Below, piece by piece: positions 38,763 to 47,392 of a DNA stretch of 64,000 bases. The notes beneath the pieces are model-generated. The model saw only the letters and a list, made by a program, of their open reading frames with translations, ran no database searches and was not told where the DNA came from. The first letter of the stretch is position 1. Each line of letters begins with the position of its first letter. A program made the translations under genes and the position numbers. This stretch comes from Haloechinothrix alba (lineage in GTDB: Bacteria; Actinomycetota; Actinomycetes; Mycobacteriales; Pseudonocardiaceae): positions 80,396 to 144,395 of the forward strand of contig NZ_FZNW01000015.1 in assembly GCF_900188115.1 (NCBI RefSeq), written 5' to 3'.

Positions 38763-39374
38763 ATGCCTACTCCAACCAAGGGCCGCCGTCTCGGCGGGTC
38801 ACCGTCCCACGAGAAGTTGATGATGGCGAACTTGGCGACCTCCCTGTTCGAGCACGGTCGGATCACCACGACCGAGGCCAAGGCGAAGCGGGTTCGTCCT
38901 CTGGCGGAGAAGCTGATCACCAAGGCGAAGAACGGTGATCTGCACAATCGCCGCCAGATCCAGAAGGTGATCCGCAACAAGTCGGTTGTGCACAAGCTGA
39001 TGGCTGAGATCGGCCCGTTCTACGAAGACCGTAACGGCGGGTATACCCGGATCACGCGGACGCCGCCTCGGCAAGGTGACAACGCCCCGATGGCTGTCAT
39101 CGAGCTGGTGTCCGAGAAGACGGTGACGTCGGAGGCCGAGAAGGCCCGCGGCACGAAGTTCGCCAAGGATCAGCCTGCTGACGAGGCGAAGGCGGCCGGA
39201 CACGCTGCCGCGGACGCGGCACTCGCGGAGTCGGCCGACGAGGCCGGTTCGGCGGGGGAGTCGGACGGTGACGATGCGCCTGAGGCGAACACGTCCGAGT
39301 CCGATGCGACCGGCGCGGAGAACACCTCCCCGGAAGAGTCCGAGGAGGGCGAGAACAAGAAGGACGAGTCCTGA
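38763..39374 (+). CDS. rplQ: 50S ribosomal protein L17 with acidic C-terminal extension
   Basis: 203 residues; the L17 fold covers about 1-120 ([20 protein letters not shown]) and the remainder is an Ala/Glu/Asp/Ser-rich tail absent from enterobacterial L17 and common in actinobacteria. It ends the alpha operon. Its TGA is part of a CTGA where truA may begin, and a strong terminator starts 19 bases later. Confidence 0.97.
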   Translation: MPTPTKGRRLGGSPSHEKLMMANLATSLFEHGRITTTEAKAKRVRPLAEKLITKAKNGDLHNRRQIQKVIRNKSVVHKLMAEIGPFYEDRNGGYTRITRTPPRQGDNAPMAVIELVSEKTVTSEAEKARGTKFAKDQPADEAKAAGHAAADAALAESADEAGSAGESDGDDAPEANTSESDATGAENTSPEESEEGENKKDES

Positions 39375-39392
39375 CAACTGACGGACTTGCCC

Positions 39393-39438
39393 CGGACGAG
39401 CCCGCCGCCCCGGATGGGGCCGGCGGGCTCGTCCGTTT
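39393..39438 (+). terminator. Terminator after rplQ, overlapping the truA start region
   Basis: A 19-bp stem with one bulged base (39393-39411 with 39416-39435), a GGAT loop and a short T run (39436-39438). The stem would hide or replace any ribosome site for a truA start at 39437, and it lies inside the coding sequence if truA starts at 39371. Confidence 0.85.
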
Positions 39439-40285
39439 GCGGCTGGATATTCGTTACGACGGCACAGCGTTCTCGGGTTGGGCCAAGCAGCCGCGGCTAC
39501 GCACGGTCCAGGGAGTTGTGGAGGACGCGCTGGCCAAGCACCCTCCTGGCGCTTCGGTCCCCGGCTCGATCGTCGTCGCTGGCCGTACCGATGCCGGCGT
39601 GCACGCAACCGGCCAGGTCGCACACGTCGATGTCGCCTCCCTGGCCCCGGGATCGACGTTTCGCGGGCTAAACGTGGACACGCGGGGCGTACCGGAGCTT
39701 GAGCGCGTGCGGCACCGGTGGAATCGGTACGTAGCTGCGGATGTCCGCGTGACAGCGATCGAAGTCGCTCCTGGCGGCTTCGATGCGCGATTCTCAGCCG
39801 TTCGACGGCACTACCGTTACCGGGTTTCGGATGCCCCTTGGGGTGTCGATCCGCTATGTCGAATCGACACGTTGACGTGGCCGAAACCGCTGGACGTGGA
39901 TCGGATGAACCGGGCAGCCGACGGGCTTGTCGGGCTCAACGATTTCGCCGCTTTCTGCAAGCAGCGTGAAGGCGCGACGACGATCCGAGAGCTGCAGCAA
40001 CTCTCATGGCAACGTGTAGGGGATCATGTCATCGAGGCGACCGTCTCTGCGGACGCGTTCTGTCACTCCATGGTGCGCAGTCTCGTCGGTGCGTCGCTCC
40101 TCGTCGGTGATGGTCGGCGCGCTGTGAACTGGCCGGCGGAACTGCTTCAGAAAGGGGAACGCAGTAGCGCTGTCGCCCCGGCCCATGGTCTTACGATGAC
40201 CGGGGTTGATTACCCGGACAACGATTCGCTCGCAGCTCGAGCCGAAGCAAGCCGCCGGATGCGCTCGCTCGGCGACGGACGTTGA
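39437..40285 (+). CDS. truA: tRNA pseudouridine synthase A
   Basis: 282 residues from the TTG at 39437. It converts U38-40 of many tRNAs to pseudouridine; the catalytic Asp52 stands in GRTDAGVHA. The family-like sequence GGLVRLRLDIRYDG continues upstream of 39437, and the only start-like codon there is a CTG at 39371 overlapping the rplQ stop, with AAGAAGGA six bases before it. Residues 75-79 (FRGLN) are encoded by a copy of the dispersed quasi-palindrome, in a stretch (about 68-92) that looks longer than usual for TruA. Confidence 0.93.
   Translation: MRLDIRYDGTAFSGWAKQPRLRTVQGVVEDALAKHPPGASVPGSIVVAGRTDAGVHATGQVAHVDVASLAPGSTFRGLNVDTRGVPELERVRHRWNRYVAADVRVTAIEVAPGGFDARFSAVRRHYRYRVSDAPWGVDPLCRIDTLTWPKPLDVDRMNRAADGLVGLNDFAAFCKQREGATTIRELQQLSWQRVGDHVIEATVSADAFCHSMVRSLVGASLLVGDGRRAVNWPAELLQKGERSSAVAPAHGLTMTGVDYPDNDSLAARAEASRRMRSLGDGR
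39656..39675. repeat. Dispersed 20-bp quasi-palindrome, copy 3 (inside truA)
   Basis: ACGTTTCGCGGGCTAAACGT. It is in frame within truA and encodes FRGLN between the catalytic Asp region and the next conserved block. The arms differ at one position only. Confidence 0.88.
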
Positions 40286-40287
40286 GC

Positions 40288-41196
40288 CTATCCTGCTGGT
40301 CGCGTCGCCTGTACACGTCGAATCTCGTCGAGCAGGCCAGGTACGTCGGTGGCAAGGCGTTCGGCTGTCACGACGACGGTCCGCCACCCCGCCAGCTTCA
40401 ACCGTGCGCGGCGTAGTCGATCCTGTCGCTGCTGCGCCGGATGATCGTGCCATCGACCGTCGTACTCCACCGCGATTCTGTCCGAGACCAGTGCGAGATC
40501 GAGTCGCGCTACGAAGCGACCGTTGAACCGTACTACGTATTGTGGACGCGGATTGAGCCCGCCGTAGTACAAGACGACGCGAAGATCCGACTCCGGCGGC
40601 GATTCGGCCCGAGCGTCGGTGAGTTCGAGTGCGGCTCGGGCAAGCCTGATCCCGCGGTTGCGGCGACAGCGGAAGTACCGGAACAGTGCGCTGCGTCGCA
40701 CGTGACCGGAACGCAGGAAGGCGTCGAGGTCCGGAACTGCGAACCGCACCCTGCGTACCCAACCGTGCCGTCGCGGGGAAAGTCGAAGGACGAGGTCCAG
40801 AGCGATTCGCCGTGCGCGAGCCAGTCTGATTCCGCACCATGACTTGGAATCCTTGCGACTTGTTTCCGTTCTACGAACGTGAATTCCCTGTACGGGGCCG
40901 AAACGATGTTTCTCGGGAACGATGATCTCGACCGGATCGTGCGGCCTGGCGAGGTGTACACCACGTACAGTCGCGGCCGAACGGCCGGTGAGAATCGCTT
41001 GCTGCGGTGCGATGAGAGCAGCCCCTCGGCATCGGAGCTCATGCGTAACCGGCAGATGCGCGGGCGCGTAGACGTCTTGGAAAAGACGACGGTACTTGCT
41101 ACTGCGCAGCTGAGACTCTGTGATCATCCCGGCGCGCCGCGCCGCTGAACCACGGAAGACGTCGTTGAGATTCGGTGTACCGGAGAAGTTCGACAC
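40288..41196 (-). CDS. DUF559 endonuclease-like protein with AbiEi-like N-terminus
   Basis: 302 residues. The N-terminal part (AARRAGMITESQLRSSKYRRL) resembles the winged-helix start of AbiEi-type antitoxin-like proteins; the C-terminal part (about 205-290) is a DUF559/Vsr-like PD-(D/E)XK fold with ESDLRVVLYYGG, RLDLALVSDRIAVEYDG and a final helix. Such genes are common in actinobacteria and their targets are mostly unknown. It is convergent with truA, two bases apart, and has no toxin partner beside it. Confidence 0.7.
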   Translation of the reverse strand: MSNFSGTPNLNDVFRGSAARRAGMITESQLRSSKYRRLFQDVYAPAHLPVTHELRCRGAALIAPQQAILTGRSAATVRGVHLARPHDPVEIIVPEKHRFGPVQGIHVRRTETSRKDSKSWCGIRLARARRIALDLVLRLSPRRHGWVRRVRFAVPDLDAFLRSGHVRRSALFRYFRCRRNRGIRLARAALELTDARAESPPESDLRVVLYYGGLNPRPQYVVRFNGRFVARLDLALVSDRIAVEYDGRWHDHPAQQRQDRLRRARLKLAGWRTVVVTAERLATDVPGLLDEIRRVQATRPAG

Positions 41197-41340
41197 GAAA
41201 CCAACGTGCAGCTGCAGCTCGATACCTGCAAGTAATCATTTGCACCGACGTGCCGTTCGTACAAGAAACTTCCTGATCGCACCCGTCCGAGCGAAGATTC
41301 GTTGCCTCACCGTCACCGTCACCGTCACCGTCGCCGGGTG

Positions 41341-41378
41341 CGGCTGGGCGCGTTTCGCGGGCAAAACGCGCCCAGCCG
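41341..41378. terminator. Long-armed hairpin built on the dispersed repeat (copy 4)
   Basis: The core GCGTTTCGCGGGCAAAACGC (41350-41369) sits within a 15-bp perfect stem (41341-41355 with 41364-41378). It lies downstream of the 240-residue minus-strand gene that ends at 41438 and upstream of the DUF559 gene, so it may act as a terminator. A short CACCGT run (about 41307-41330) precedes it. Confidence 0.75.
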
Positions 41379-41437
41379 GGCGCGCGCGTGCTCGTTGTGG
41401 CGAGTTCGTCGGTGGTGTGACGCGAGAATGATCGCGA

Positions 41438-42160
41438 TCAATCGCCGCGGCGGATGGGCCCCAGTATCTGCTGCTCCTGCTGTGTTGTTACCAACCGGAT
41501 GGGGCGCCAGATGTTGCGGCCCAGGGTGATTACCTGATCGTCCTTGAGGGTGGTCAGCTGGTGCACCATTTGTGGCGGCAATGACCACATGCGCGCGGCC
41601 AGTTCAGCCTGCCCGGAAGGAAGTCGTTGCATCAGAACCAGATCCGATGCGTTGGCTGTCGAGCTGGCTTGTGGATGTAGGTAGGGCAGCACGTAGACAG
41701 TGGTCTGCCACGGCGATCTGGGCGGGAACAGTTCCTGCGGGGTCGGGCCGCCGTCATGCATGACCAGAAGGGGGGCGTTCTCGGATGGGCGCGGTAGCTC
41801 CACAGGAGATAGTCTCCTGATCTGCACGTGTGGCGAAGGTCGTCCGTCCGCCTGAGTGCCGGCCGCCTGTTTCACGACCTGCCACGCTGCAGGCCGCCCC
41901 GTTGCGATGACGATCCACGCCCCGACCGCCATAGCTCGCATCGCCACCTGCCTGGCCAGGTAGAGCCCACCGACCAGCACGATTCGGGTAGGTGTCGCGC
42001 GCAGGGCCGACACGGTCAGCGGCTCGCCATTCATGCCCGATCCGAGAACGATTCCGCCGCGATCCCCGGAGGGACTGATCGCGTCAAGAAGCTCGGGGTC
42101 GACGACGAACTCGGGTGCGACCTCGGACGTCTTGGTTGTGTCACGCACGCGAGTGCTCAC
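41438..42160 (-). CDS. Unknown protein coupled to EccE
   Basis: 240 residues from a GTG that overlaps the eccE stop. I do not recognise a family. It has no signal peptide; a central hydrophobic patch (TRIVLVGGLYLARQVAMRAMAVGAWIVIATG, about 58-88) could be a membrane hairpin or a Rossmann-like core. Coupling to eccE suggests a role with the ESX-4 machine, perhaps as a cytosolic or peripheral partner; that is inference from position only. Confidence 0.6.
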   Translation of the reverse strand: MSTRVRDTTKTSEVAPEFVVDPELLDAISPSGDRGGIVLGSGMNGEPLTVSALRATPTRIVLVGGLYLARQVAMRAMAVGAWIVIATGRPAAWQVVKQAAGTQADGRPSPHVQIRRLSPVELPRPSENAPLLVMHDGGPTPQELFPPRSPWQTTVYVLPYLHPQASSTANASDLVLMQRLPSGQAELAARMWSLPPQMVHQLTTLKDDQVITLGRNIWRPIRLVTTQQEQQILGPIRRGD

Positions 42161-43752
42161 GCCGTACCTCCCATCGGCAGGGTCGCTGCGAACCCGGAGA
42201 GCTGGAGTCCGTGCAGCGACGTCAACGAGAATCCGAGTCGCCCGGATACGCCGGTCAACCGCTGATCCGCTGCTTCGAGCTCACGTGGGTTGCGAGCGCT
42301 GACCCTGATCAGCCCGCGCAAACCGACCTGCCCTTCATCCGGCGCGGGTGAGATCGAGAGCGTCACCGTAGACGACAGGGCGCGCACGCTGGTGAGCGCG
42401 TTGAGGGTGTTTGTGATCCTGCCCTTCGGCCACCCCGTGATTGCGTAGCTCGCATGCCCGACACCGGCCGCTGTGACGCCGTCCCAGCGCTCATGCAGCT
42501 TCACCGGGTCACCGGACGCGGCGGCGGCGCTGAGTTCGGCACCGGACACTCCGGAGCGCAGCAACTCGTCCGGGTCGAGCGGACGGGTTGGTATGTCGCG
42601 AGCGTCGAGGGCGTTGCGGACACGGGAGAGGGCGCCGATCAGGGCGCGGTGGGCACCGACGACACCGCCGCCCCGTTCGCGAATGGCTGCGGGGCAGCGA
42701 CGCGGGTCGAGTCGTACGGCGATCCACGTGGTGCGGCGAGCAGCAGCGGGCAGCGGCCCGAGTACCTCCATGTAGGCGGCGAGGGCCGGCGAGTCCGAAG
42801 GCAGTGCGTTGCTACCCGGATAGCAGTGCCAGAGCACCTTGATGGAGTCCAACACGACCCCCCGGTCCTCGAGGCAGGGGGCCAGCGACGACAGGGGCAG
42901 GCTCGGCGCGTCTCCGGCGGTGGAGACGAGGGCGGGAGTGGGTTCGACCAGTAGAACGGCCGTCCACACACCGTCATGCCAGGCGAGACCGACCGACCGG
43001 CCGTCGTGGTCGGTGCCCTGGGCGACGAACAGGTCGGGAATGGCCAAGCGCAGGAGGTTGACCCGTGGGTCGTTTCCGCCGATGACCGAATCATCCTCGT
43101 CGGCTTCCTCGGCGATGTCTTCGAGGCTCGCTTGCGCTACCGGCGTGGTCGTCCGCTCGTGTGGCCGGAACCGGAAACGAGTCGTGCGCCCGAGCCAATG
43201 CGTGAACCACTGACCTTTCACGCGTAGGAACGTGATGACGAGTGCCACTAGCAGCACTCCGAGCCCCACGTACAGCAGGGACTCGTCGATGGCGATGAGG
43301 ACGAGACCGATGGCCAGACCGACCTCGAGAACAATGAGGTTGATCACAGGCAGGCCGAGCAGGTTCCTGCTGGTGTTGCGGCGGCGTGCCGTAGAGCTGA
43401 CGTACGCGGCTCCGCTGTTCTCCGACGCAGGTTCGTCCCCGCCGGGCTGCGGAGCCGGGCCTCCTGGGCCACCCGGACCACCAGGTCCGCCCGGGCCACC
43501 AGGGCCGCGGGGCGGTCCGGCGGTACCGCCGGGGCCTCCCGGAGGCGGCGGTACCGGCCTGCTGTGCGGATGCGCCCCGCCACCAGGTGGGTGTGGGCCA
43601 CCGGGAGCGACCGGGCGCCCAGGCGCGGCCGGTCGGGGCGGCGTGCCGCTCGGTGCACCCTCCCTGCCCGGCGGGGGGCCGGGAGGGCGACCACCGGGTT
43701 GTTGCGGCCCCGGATTTGGCCCGGTCGGGCGTGGAGGAGTGCTGACGGACAT
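42157..43752 (-). CDS. eccE: Type VII secretion protein EccE
   Basis: 531 residues. A Pro/Gly-rich N-terminal tail (about 1-125) is followed by two transmembrane segments (about 131-175) and a cytoplasmic domain that includes the EccE pattern around VNLLRLAIPDLFVAQGTDHDGRSVGL and a late ALSSTVTLSISPAPDEG. EccE lies at the rim of the ESX membrane complex. ESX-4 of M. tuberculosis lacks eccE, so its presence makes this a more complete ESX-4. It is divergent from eccB. GGGGAAGAG precedes the ATG. Confidence 0.88.
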   Translation of the reverse strand: MSVSTPPRPTGPNPGPQQPGGRPPGPPPGREGAPSGTPPRPAAPGRPVAPGGPHPPGGGAHPHSRPVPPPPGGPGGTAGPPRGPGGPGGPGGPGGPGGPAPQPGGDEPASENSGAAYVSSTARRRNTSRNLLGLPVINLIVLEVGLAIGLVLIAIDESLLYVGLGVLLVALVITFLRVKGQWFTHWLGRTTRFRFRPHERTTTPVAQASLEDIAEEADEDDSVIGGNDPRVNLLRLAIPDLFVAQGTDHDGRSVGLAWHDGVWTAVLLVEPTPALVSTAGDAPSLPLSSLAPCLEDRGVVLDSIKVLWHCYPGSNALPSDSPALAAYMEVLGPLPAAARRTTWIAVRLDPRRCPAAIRERGGGVVGAHRALIGALSRVRNALDARDIPTRPLDPDELLRSGVSGAELSAAAASGDPVKLHERWDGVTAAGVGHASYAITGWPKGRITNTLNALTSVRALSSTVTLSISPAPDEGQVGLRGLIRVSARNPRELEAADQRLTGVSGRLGFSLTSLHGLQLSGFAATLPMGGTA

Positions 43753-43810
43753 CCGTTCGATCTCTTCCCCTCATGTGTGCTGCCGAAGCTTGCTGGCCCC
43801 GCGAGTGTGC

Positions 43811-43838
43811 AGACTATCGCTCATTGGTAGAAAACCAA
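43811..43838 (-). promoter_or_regulatory. Candidate promoter of eccE
   Basis: On the minus strand TTGGTT (43838-43833) and TAGTCT (43816-43811) are 16 bases apart, about 60 bases before the eccE ATG. The -35 overlaps a short inverted repeat (TTGGT...ACCAA), which could be an operator shared with eccB. Confidence 0.35.
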
Positions 43839-43904
43839 CATGGACGGTCTGCGTACGGCTATCGTGCGGAACCGTACCTCGACTGGGAGGGCTGTAGGTC
43901 CGTA

Positions 43905-45503
43905 ATGCCATCGAATCCGACAACCAAGTCTCAGGTCCAGGCGTACCGCTTCGTGCTGCGTCGGATGCAGTCGGCGCTCGTCCGCAAGGACGCCGTGATG
44001 CTGCACGACCCGCTCCGTACACACAATCGTGCGACGGGCGTCGGAGTTGTCATCGCTGCCCTCGGCCTTCTCGGGTTCTTGATCTTCGGTATTCTTCGGC
44101 CGTCGCCACAGCCCCCGAACGAGGGCATCGTCATCGGTGAGGAGTCCGGCCAGGTCTATGTCAAGACCGCCGCGACCGATGAGGCGCCGGAGATGCTGAT
44201 TCCCACGTTCAATGTCTCCTCAGCTCGGTTGCTGTTGATGGCGCGCCAGGACGGCGACGACGCGCAGGGCGGAGGCGATGGTTCCGTGGAAGCCGTCGAG
44301 CCCGAGGTCGTACCGGACGACAGGTTGGAGGGCATCGAGCGCGGGAGGATGCACGGCATTCCGGACGGGCCCCCACTGATCCCGGAAGAAGATCAGTACA
44401 TCTCCGACGACTGGGCCGTGTGCGACAACATCGACTTCCGCAACGATCTCACGCCGTCTGAGGCGATGGAGCAGGCCGAGCGGGAGACCGCGGTGCTGGC
44501 CGGCGTATCCGATCTCGGTAGGGAACTCGGCGGCGACGAGGCGATCCTGGCGTCCGGGGACGACGGCAACGACTACCTGATCTACCGCCCGCAGGAGGAT
44601 CCGAACAGGCCTTCCGACATGGTGCGCGCACGGGTCGATCTCGACGAGCCATCGGTCGAGACGGCGCTCAAGCTCGGTGACCACGAGCCGCGCAGCATGT
44701 CCATGGGCGTGCTCAACGCCATTCCCGAGGTGAACTCCCTGGAAGCTCCTCGTATCCCGGACCATGGCGAGCCCAGCGAGTTCGACCTTGGTGACCTGCG
44801 GGTCGGCGACGTGTTCGTCGTGCACCGCGCGGATGGTGAGGAGTTCTTCGTCTTGCTCAGGGAAGGACCCCAGCGAGTTTCCAAGGCCGTCGCCGACATG
44901 ATTCGGTTCGAGGAGTCGCTGGATGCCGATCCGATCGATCCGGTAAAGGCCTCGCAGGTTGCTGAGGTGGATCACGTTCACGAGCTCGACGTGGAGGATT
45001 ACCCGGCCGAGGTGCCGACGGTACTGGATCCGATGAAGGGGCACGCGACGATGTGCCTCGGCTGGACCCTCCGTGGCGACGGCGACGATCAGGACGAACG
45101 CACAGCCGTGTTCGTCGGTAACGAGATGCCGCTACCGGAGGATGAGGACGGTACACGGTTCCGGATGTTGGATGTGGGCCAGGCGAACCCGGACGGCACG
45201 CGCCTCGACGGGTTCTTCATGCCTCCGGGGCACGCGGCGCCTGTCCGTGCCGCTACGTCGAAGGATTCCTTCGAGTCCGGGCCGATCTACCTCATCTCAG
45301 ATCACGGCCTTCGCTACGGCATTCCCGACCAGGAGACGGCAGCGCACCTGGGGGTTCCGGAACAGCGGCCTGCGCCGGACGCGATCGTGCGGTTGCTGCC
45401 GACCGGTTCGTCGCTGAACCCGCAGGATGCGATGCGGACGTTCGACTCCGTCCCGGTGGACCCGGACGCCGGATCCTACGAGGAGGACAGCGAAGACGGC
45501 TGA
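43905..45503 (+). CDS. eccB: Type VII secretion protein EccB
   Basis: 532 residues from the ATG at 43905 (MPSNPTTKSQVQAYRFVLRR), with GGGAGGG upstream. One transmembrane segment (about 44-64) separates a short cytoplasmic N-terminus from a large outside domain with the usual R1-R4 repeat plan and two cysteines (WAVCDN, TMCLGW) that likely form the family disulfide. EccB links the ESX inner-membrane complex to the outside. Convergent with mycP. Confidence 0.95.
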   Translation: MPSNPTTKSQVQAYRFVLRRMQSALVRKDAVMLHDPLRTHNRATGVGVVIAALGLLGFLIFGILRPSPQPPNEGIVIGEESGQVYVKTAATDEAPEMLIPTFNVSSARLLLMARQDGDDAQGGGDGSVEAVEPEVVPDDRLEGIERGRMHGIPDGPPLIPEEDQYISDDWAVCDNIDFRNDLTPSEAMEQAERETAVLAGVSDLGRELGGDEAILASGDDGNDYLIYRPQEDPNRPSDMVRARVDLDEPSVETALKLGDHEPRSMSMGVLNAIPEVNSLEAPRIPDHGEPSEFDLGDLRVGDVFVVHRADGEEFFVLLREGPQRVSKAVADMIRFEESLDADPIDPVKASQVAEVDHVHELDVEDYPAEVPTVLDPMKGHATMCLGWTLRGDGDDQDERTAVFVGNEMPLPEDEDGTRFRMLDVGQANPDGTRLDGFFMPPGHAAPVRAATSKDSFESGPIYLISDHGLRYGIPDQETAAHLGVPEQRPAPDAIVRLLPTGSSLNPQDAMRTFDSVPVDPDAGSYEEDSEDG

Positions 45504-45600
45504 CCAAGACATTTCCTGGCGGCCTTCAGCCTTGCCGACGACCACTCCCGTTCCGTTACGCGCAGGTGATGCGTGAGCGCAGCCACCCTGCCCGCGTGTG

Positions 45601-45642
45601 CCCCGGTGTGCACGTTTAGCCCGCGAAACGCGCACACCGGGG
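45601..45642. terminator. Long-armed hairpin built on the dispersed repeat (copy 5), between eccB and mycP
   Basis: The core ACGTTTAGCCCGCGAAACGC (45612-45631) is at the centre of a 17-bp stem with one mismatch (45601-45617 with 45626-45642). It lies between two convergent genes, exactly where a bidirectional terminator is expected; no other strong hairpin was seen in the 277-base gap. Confidence 0.8.
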
Positions 45643-45780
45643 CGCGTCGTGCGCGGGTCGTCACGGTGGTGACGTGCGGGGAAGTGGAGCCGGGAGGGGC
45701 GGTCGCCGGACGGTGAGCTGGTCCCGGCGTGCCGGTTGCGGGGCGACCCAGGCGTGGGGCGACCCAGATGTGGTCGTGAT

Positions 45781-47379
45781 TCAGGCGGCGTCCCCGGGTA
45801 GGTCTCCTGTGGAGTCGCGACGGCTTCGGCGCACCGCGTGAATGACGAACAGCGTCACCCCGAGAGCGCTCACCCCGCCGGCAGCTCCGGCCAGCGCGAC
45901 GGTCACCGCCAGGGGATCGGGTCCCCCGGGTGCCGGCATGTCGGACGGAAGGGCGACGTCCGAGGCAGGTTCAATGCCTTCTTCCTCAGGGACGGTCGCC
46001 GTCAACGCGGCCATCGGGTTGATCACCCCGTGGCCGGTGAACTGGTCGTGCCCCTCTCGGGATCCCGGGTGCTGGGCCGTGCTCGTAATGCGGTGCATGA
46101 CCTCGCGGGCATCCAGATCCGGGTGCATCTGGCGTACCAGTACGGCCAAGCCGGCCACGTAGGGCGCGGCGAAGCTCGTCCCCTGAAGTGGCACCTCATT
46201 GCCGCCCTCGATGGTCAAGTTGGCCAGCTGGGACGATCCTTCCGCGGGGTCGAGGGACGTGATCTCGGTGCCGGGTGCGGCGACGCTGATCCATGGCCCG
46301 TTCATGCTGAACGGGGCGACACCACCGGTCCGGTCGATCGCGGCCACGGCCAGCAGGTCCTCGGAGAACCACGACGGCGAGACGATCGTCCGCGGATCGT
46401 TCGGGTTCGGCTGGTCGTTCTGCCTGCACGCATCGTTGACGTTGCCTGCGGCTGCGACGACGACGATGTCTTTCTCGTCGACCGCGTACCGCACCGCGGA
46501 CTGCAGCTTCCGTTCCTTCGTCGTTATCGGTGCGTCCCCGGCGCGGCGGCAGTTGTCCACCGACATGTTGATGACCTCGACCCCATCGGTGTCCGCGGCG
46601 AGCCGCACGGACTGCGCGAGCGTGGTCAGATCTCCCGCGCTCTCCGCGCCGCCCTGCACACGCGGGCTGCCGTCGTCCTGCCCTGGATGGGTGAGCTGGT
46701 TCGCCGACTCCGGATCGGTCTCCCCGGCGTCCTCGCCCTCATCTTCCTCGGCCTCTTCGAGGAGCTCGCGTCGCTCCCGCTCATCGTCACTCTCCGGAGA
46801 GAAGTTCTGGCTCGACTGCCGGATGGACAGGATCCGCGCGTCCGGGGCGACTCCGGTGAACCCGATGTCGGAGCTGTCGGAGTCGGCGGCGATGATGCCT
46901 GCCACCTGCGTCCCGTGGCCGTCGCAGTCCTCCAGACCGTCGTCCCCCTGGACGTAGTCACCGCCACCCTCGAGACGGTCTTCCAGGAAGGGGTGCGGGG
47001 TGACGCCGGTGTCGATGACGGCGACGGTCTTTCCGTCGCCGACCGAGCCGGCGTGCTGGTTCATGTACTCGTGGACGTCGTCGATACGCAGGTGCATCTG
47101 ACCCCACGGGATGTTCTTGAGCCGGATACCCTCGTCGAGGTCGCCTGCCCGCTGGACACACTCCTGGTCCTGGGTATAGCGCTGGTCGGGTTCCCCGTCG
47201 TTGGCGCTGGGAGGTGGCTCGCTCGGTGGGGGTGGTGCCCACGCCGGTCGCTCGTCCTCCTCGGCCCAGCCGACGTGCGCATCGCTGATAGGTGCGAATG
47301 CCCCGGCTGCGACCAGTCCGAAGGCTGCCGTGAACAGCACGACGACCGCTCGTTTCGTGCGCCTGCCCAGCGCGTGCAT
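45781..47379 (-). CDS. mycP: Mycosin, membrane-anchored subtilisin-like protease of ESX-4
   Basis: 532 residues from the ATG at 47379. A signal peptide (about 1-35), N-terminal extension, the catalytic triad Asp123 (AVIDTGV), His155 (DGHGTQVAG) and Ser402 (GTSFAAPYVAG), the oxyanion Asn313 (AAAGN) and a C-terminal transmembrane segment are all present. An acidic insertion of about 35 residues (195-228) interrupts the protease domain. Mycosins cap and stabilise the ESX complex and cleave substrates such as EspB. It lies 13 bases after eccD. Confidence 0.95.
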   Translation of the reverse strand: MHALGRRTKRAVVVLFTAAFGLVAAGAFAPISDAHVGWAEEDERPAWAPPPPSEPPPSANDGEPDQRYTQDQECVQRAGDLDEGIRLKNIPWGQMHLRIDDVHEYMNQHAGSVGDGKTVAVIDTGVTPHPFLEDRLEGGGDYVQGDDGLEDCDGHGTQVAGIIAADSDSSDIGFTGVAPDARILSIRQSSQNFSPESDDERERRELLEEAEEDEGEDAGETDPESANQLTHPGQDDGSPRVQGGAESAGDLTTLAQSVRLAADTDGVEVINMSVDNCRRAGDAPITTKERKLQSAVRYAVDEKDIVVVAAAGNVNDACRQNDQPNPNDPRTIVSPSWFSEDLLAVAAIDRTGGVAPFSMNGPWISVAAPGTEITSLDPAEGSSQLANLTIEGGNEVPLQGTSFAAPYVAGLAVLVRQMHPDLDAREVMHRITSTAQHPGSREGHDQFTGHGVINPMAALTATVPEEEGIEPASDVALPSDMPAPGGPDPLAVTVALAGAAGGVSALGVTLFVIHAVRRSRRDSTGDLPGDAA

Positions 47380-47392
47380 GAGAGCCCCCAAG

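Noticed and set aside
41303..41335. Short tandem CACCGT-like run resembling a CRISPR or minisatellite
   Set aside because: Units are six bases without spacers, and the run is only about five units long.
43232..43897. A plus-strand Gly/Pro-rich frame opposite eccE
   Set aside because: The Gly-Pro pattern is the complement of the Pro/Gly-rich EccE tail; no independent support.
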